Assembly: GCA_016792585.1 (NCBI GenBank) | Contig: JAEULB010000058.1 | Span: 1-58,018, forward strand | Direction of reading: 5' to 3' | Origin: Rhodospirillaceae bacterium | Lineage (GTDB): Bacteria; Pseudomonadota; Alphaproteobacteria; SHVZ01 | Length of the DNA stretch: 58,018 nucleotides | Shown: piece after piece, positions 57,692 to 58,018 of the stretch | Layout of the letters: each line of letters opens with the position of its first letter | Position numbering within the stretch: position 1 is the stretch's first letter | Translations under genes and position numbers: made by a program | Notes under the pieces: generated by a model | What the model saw: only the letters and a program-made list of their open reading frames with translations | Database searches by the model: none | Told to the model about the DNA's origin: nothing

Positions 57692-58018
57692 CTAGAAGCT
57701 GGGCCGCTTCGCCATCCACGGGCGCGCCTTGGCGAAGGCCTGCGAGGCCTGCATCACGCCGAGGTCGTCGAAGCGCCGGCCGACGATCTGCAGGCCGACA
57801 GGAAGGCCCTCGCTGGTGAAGCCGCATGGCACGGTCGCCGCCGGCATGCCGGAAAAGTTGAACGGGTAGGAGAACTCCGCCCACTGGATCCAGTCCCACG
57901 GATGCTGCGGCCAGTGCTTCGGCGCGATGAGCTCGGCCGGGAAGGCCGCCACCGAGACCGTCGGGGTCACCAGGAAATCCCAGTCTTCCATGAATCGAGC
58001 CATGGCGGTGACGTAGGC
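57692..58018 (-). CDS. Amidase-signature family protein, C-terminal part (cut by window edge)
   Basis: The leftward frame is open from the window edge at 58018 to the stop at 57692, giving 108 codons. The C-terminal pattern of the amidase signature family is clear: EDWDFLVTPTVSVAAFPAEL, FNFSGMPAATVPCGF, and SEGLPVGLQIVGRRFDD, with the closing VMQASQAFAKARPW. The catalytic Ser-Ser-Lys residues lie upstream, outside the window. Members hydrolyse amides or act in transamidation; substrate unknown. Confidence 0.9.
   Translation of the reverse strand, partial: AYVTAMARFMEDWDFLVTPTVSVAAFPAELIAPKHWPQHPWDWIQWAEFSYPFNFSGMPAATVPCGFTSEGLPVGLQIVGRRFDDLGVMQASQAFAKARPWMAKRPSF

Noticed and set aside
1..58018. 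Prophage, integron, CRISPR array or transposase
   Set aside because: No integrase, phage structural gene, repeat-spacer array or transposase motif was seen; gene content is uniform in composition and style.

Overview
The window is about 58 kb of high-GC chromosomal DNA from an alphaproteobacterium, most likely a Rhodospirillales- or Reyranella-like lineage (an inference). Supporting features are rimP-nusA, an hflK-hflC-DUF2065-degP cluster, BolA / J-protein / cobS / cobT, an ELM1-family gene, Lrp and WYL regulators, DUF1127 proteins, thyX rather than an evident thyA, and dispersed inverted repeat pairs. I see no rRNA, tRNA, CRISPR array, transposase or prophage. About sixty genes fill nearly all the sequence. 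Both ends cut a gene: nusA at the left, an amidase at the right.

Layout. 1-2040: nusA (partial) and rimP behind a leader with an intrinsic terminator, then a Phd/PIN toxin-antitoxin pair with a clear promoter-operator. 2041-7755: CocE-type hydrolase, VOC and GST genes, proC, a YbjN-like protein and a GNAT. 7752-13099: an acyl-CoA module (acyl-CoA dehydrogenase, two CoA-transferase-like subunits, CaiB/BaiF, a desuccinylase/aspartoacylase-like hydrolase) with dispersed repeats. 13162-18949: EamA transporter facing an Lrp regulator, then a coupled run of an ELM1-family gene, an unrecognised 636-residue protein and a TauE/SafE permease whose 3' end is tandemly duplicated, then a GNAT. 19047-25714: a secreted WW-module protein, trxB, a LysR regulator and a DUF1800-DUF1501 pair. 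25715-26156 has no protein gene but holds two palindromes and a compact multi-hairpin element ending in a strong terminator, which is my best candidate for an undescribed small RNA.

26157-37617: msrP, a GNAT, degP, DUF2065, hflC, hflK, a divergent Mrp-type ATPase, a split TPP-dependent decarboxylase, a PhoD-like phosphatase, an MFS transporter and a cupin. 37628-41398: a tightly packed leftward set (unknown 171-residue protein, DUF1127, VOC, DUF1127, glycolipid-binding-family protein, GST, cupin) divergent from a WYL regulator, with operator-like repeats between. 41401-46569: thyX, a dienelactone-hydrolase-like gene, and a FecR / CHASE2 histidine kinase pair with its own promoter. 46693-58018: cobT, cobS, J-protein and divergent bolA, a second WW-module protein, DUF2889, a CBS protein, a LolA-like protein, a 2OG-Fe(II) oxygenase, a PuuD-like amidotransferase, and pgk followed by a sorbosone-dehydrogenase-like gene.

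Most of the content is ordinary chromosomal housekeeping and catabolism. The points that stand out are the RNA candidate at 26001-26110, the ELM1-linked 636-residue protein with apparent internal repeats, the four copies of an uncharacterised WW module at two loci, and the WYL-linked gene set.
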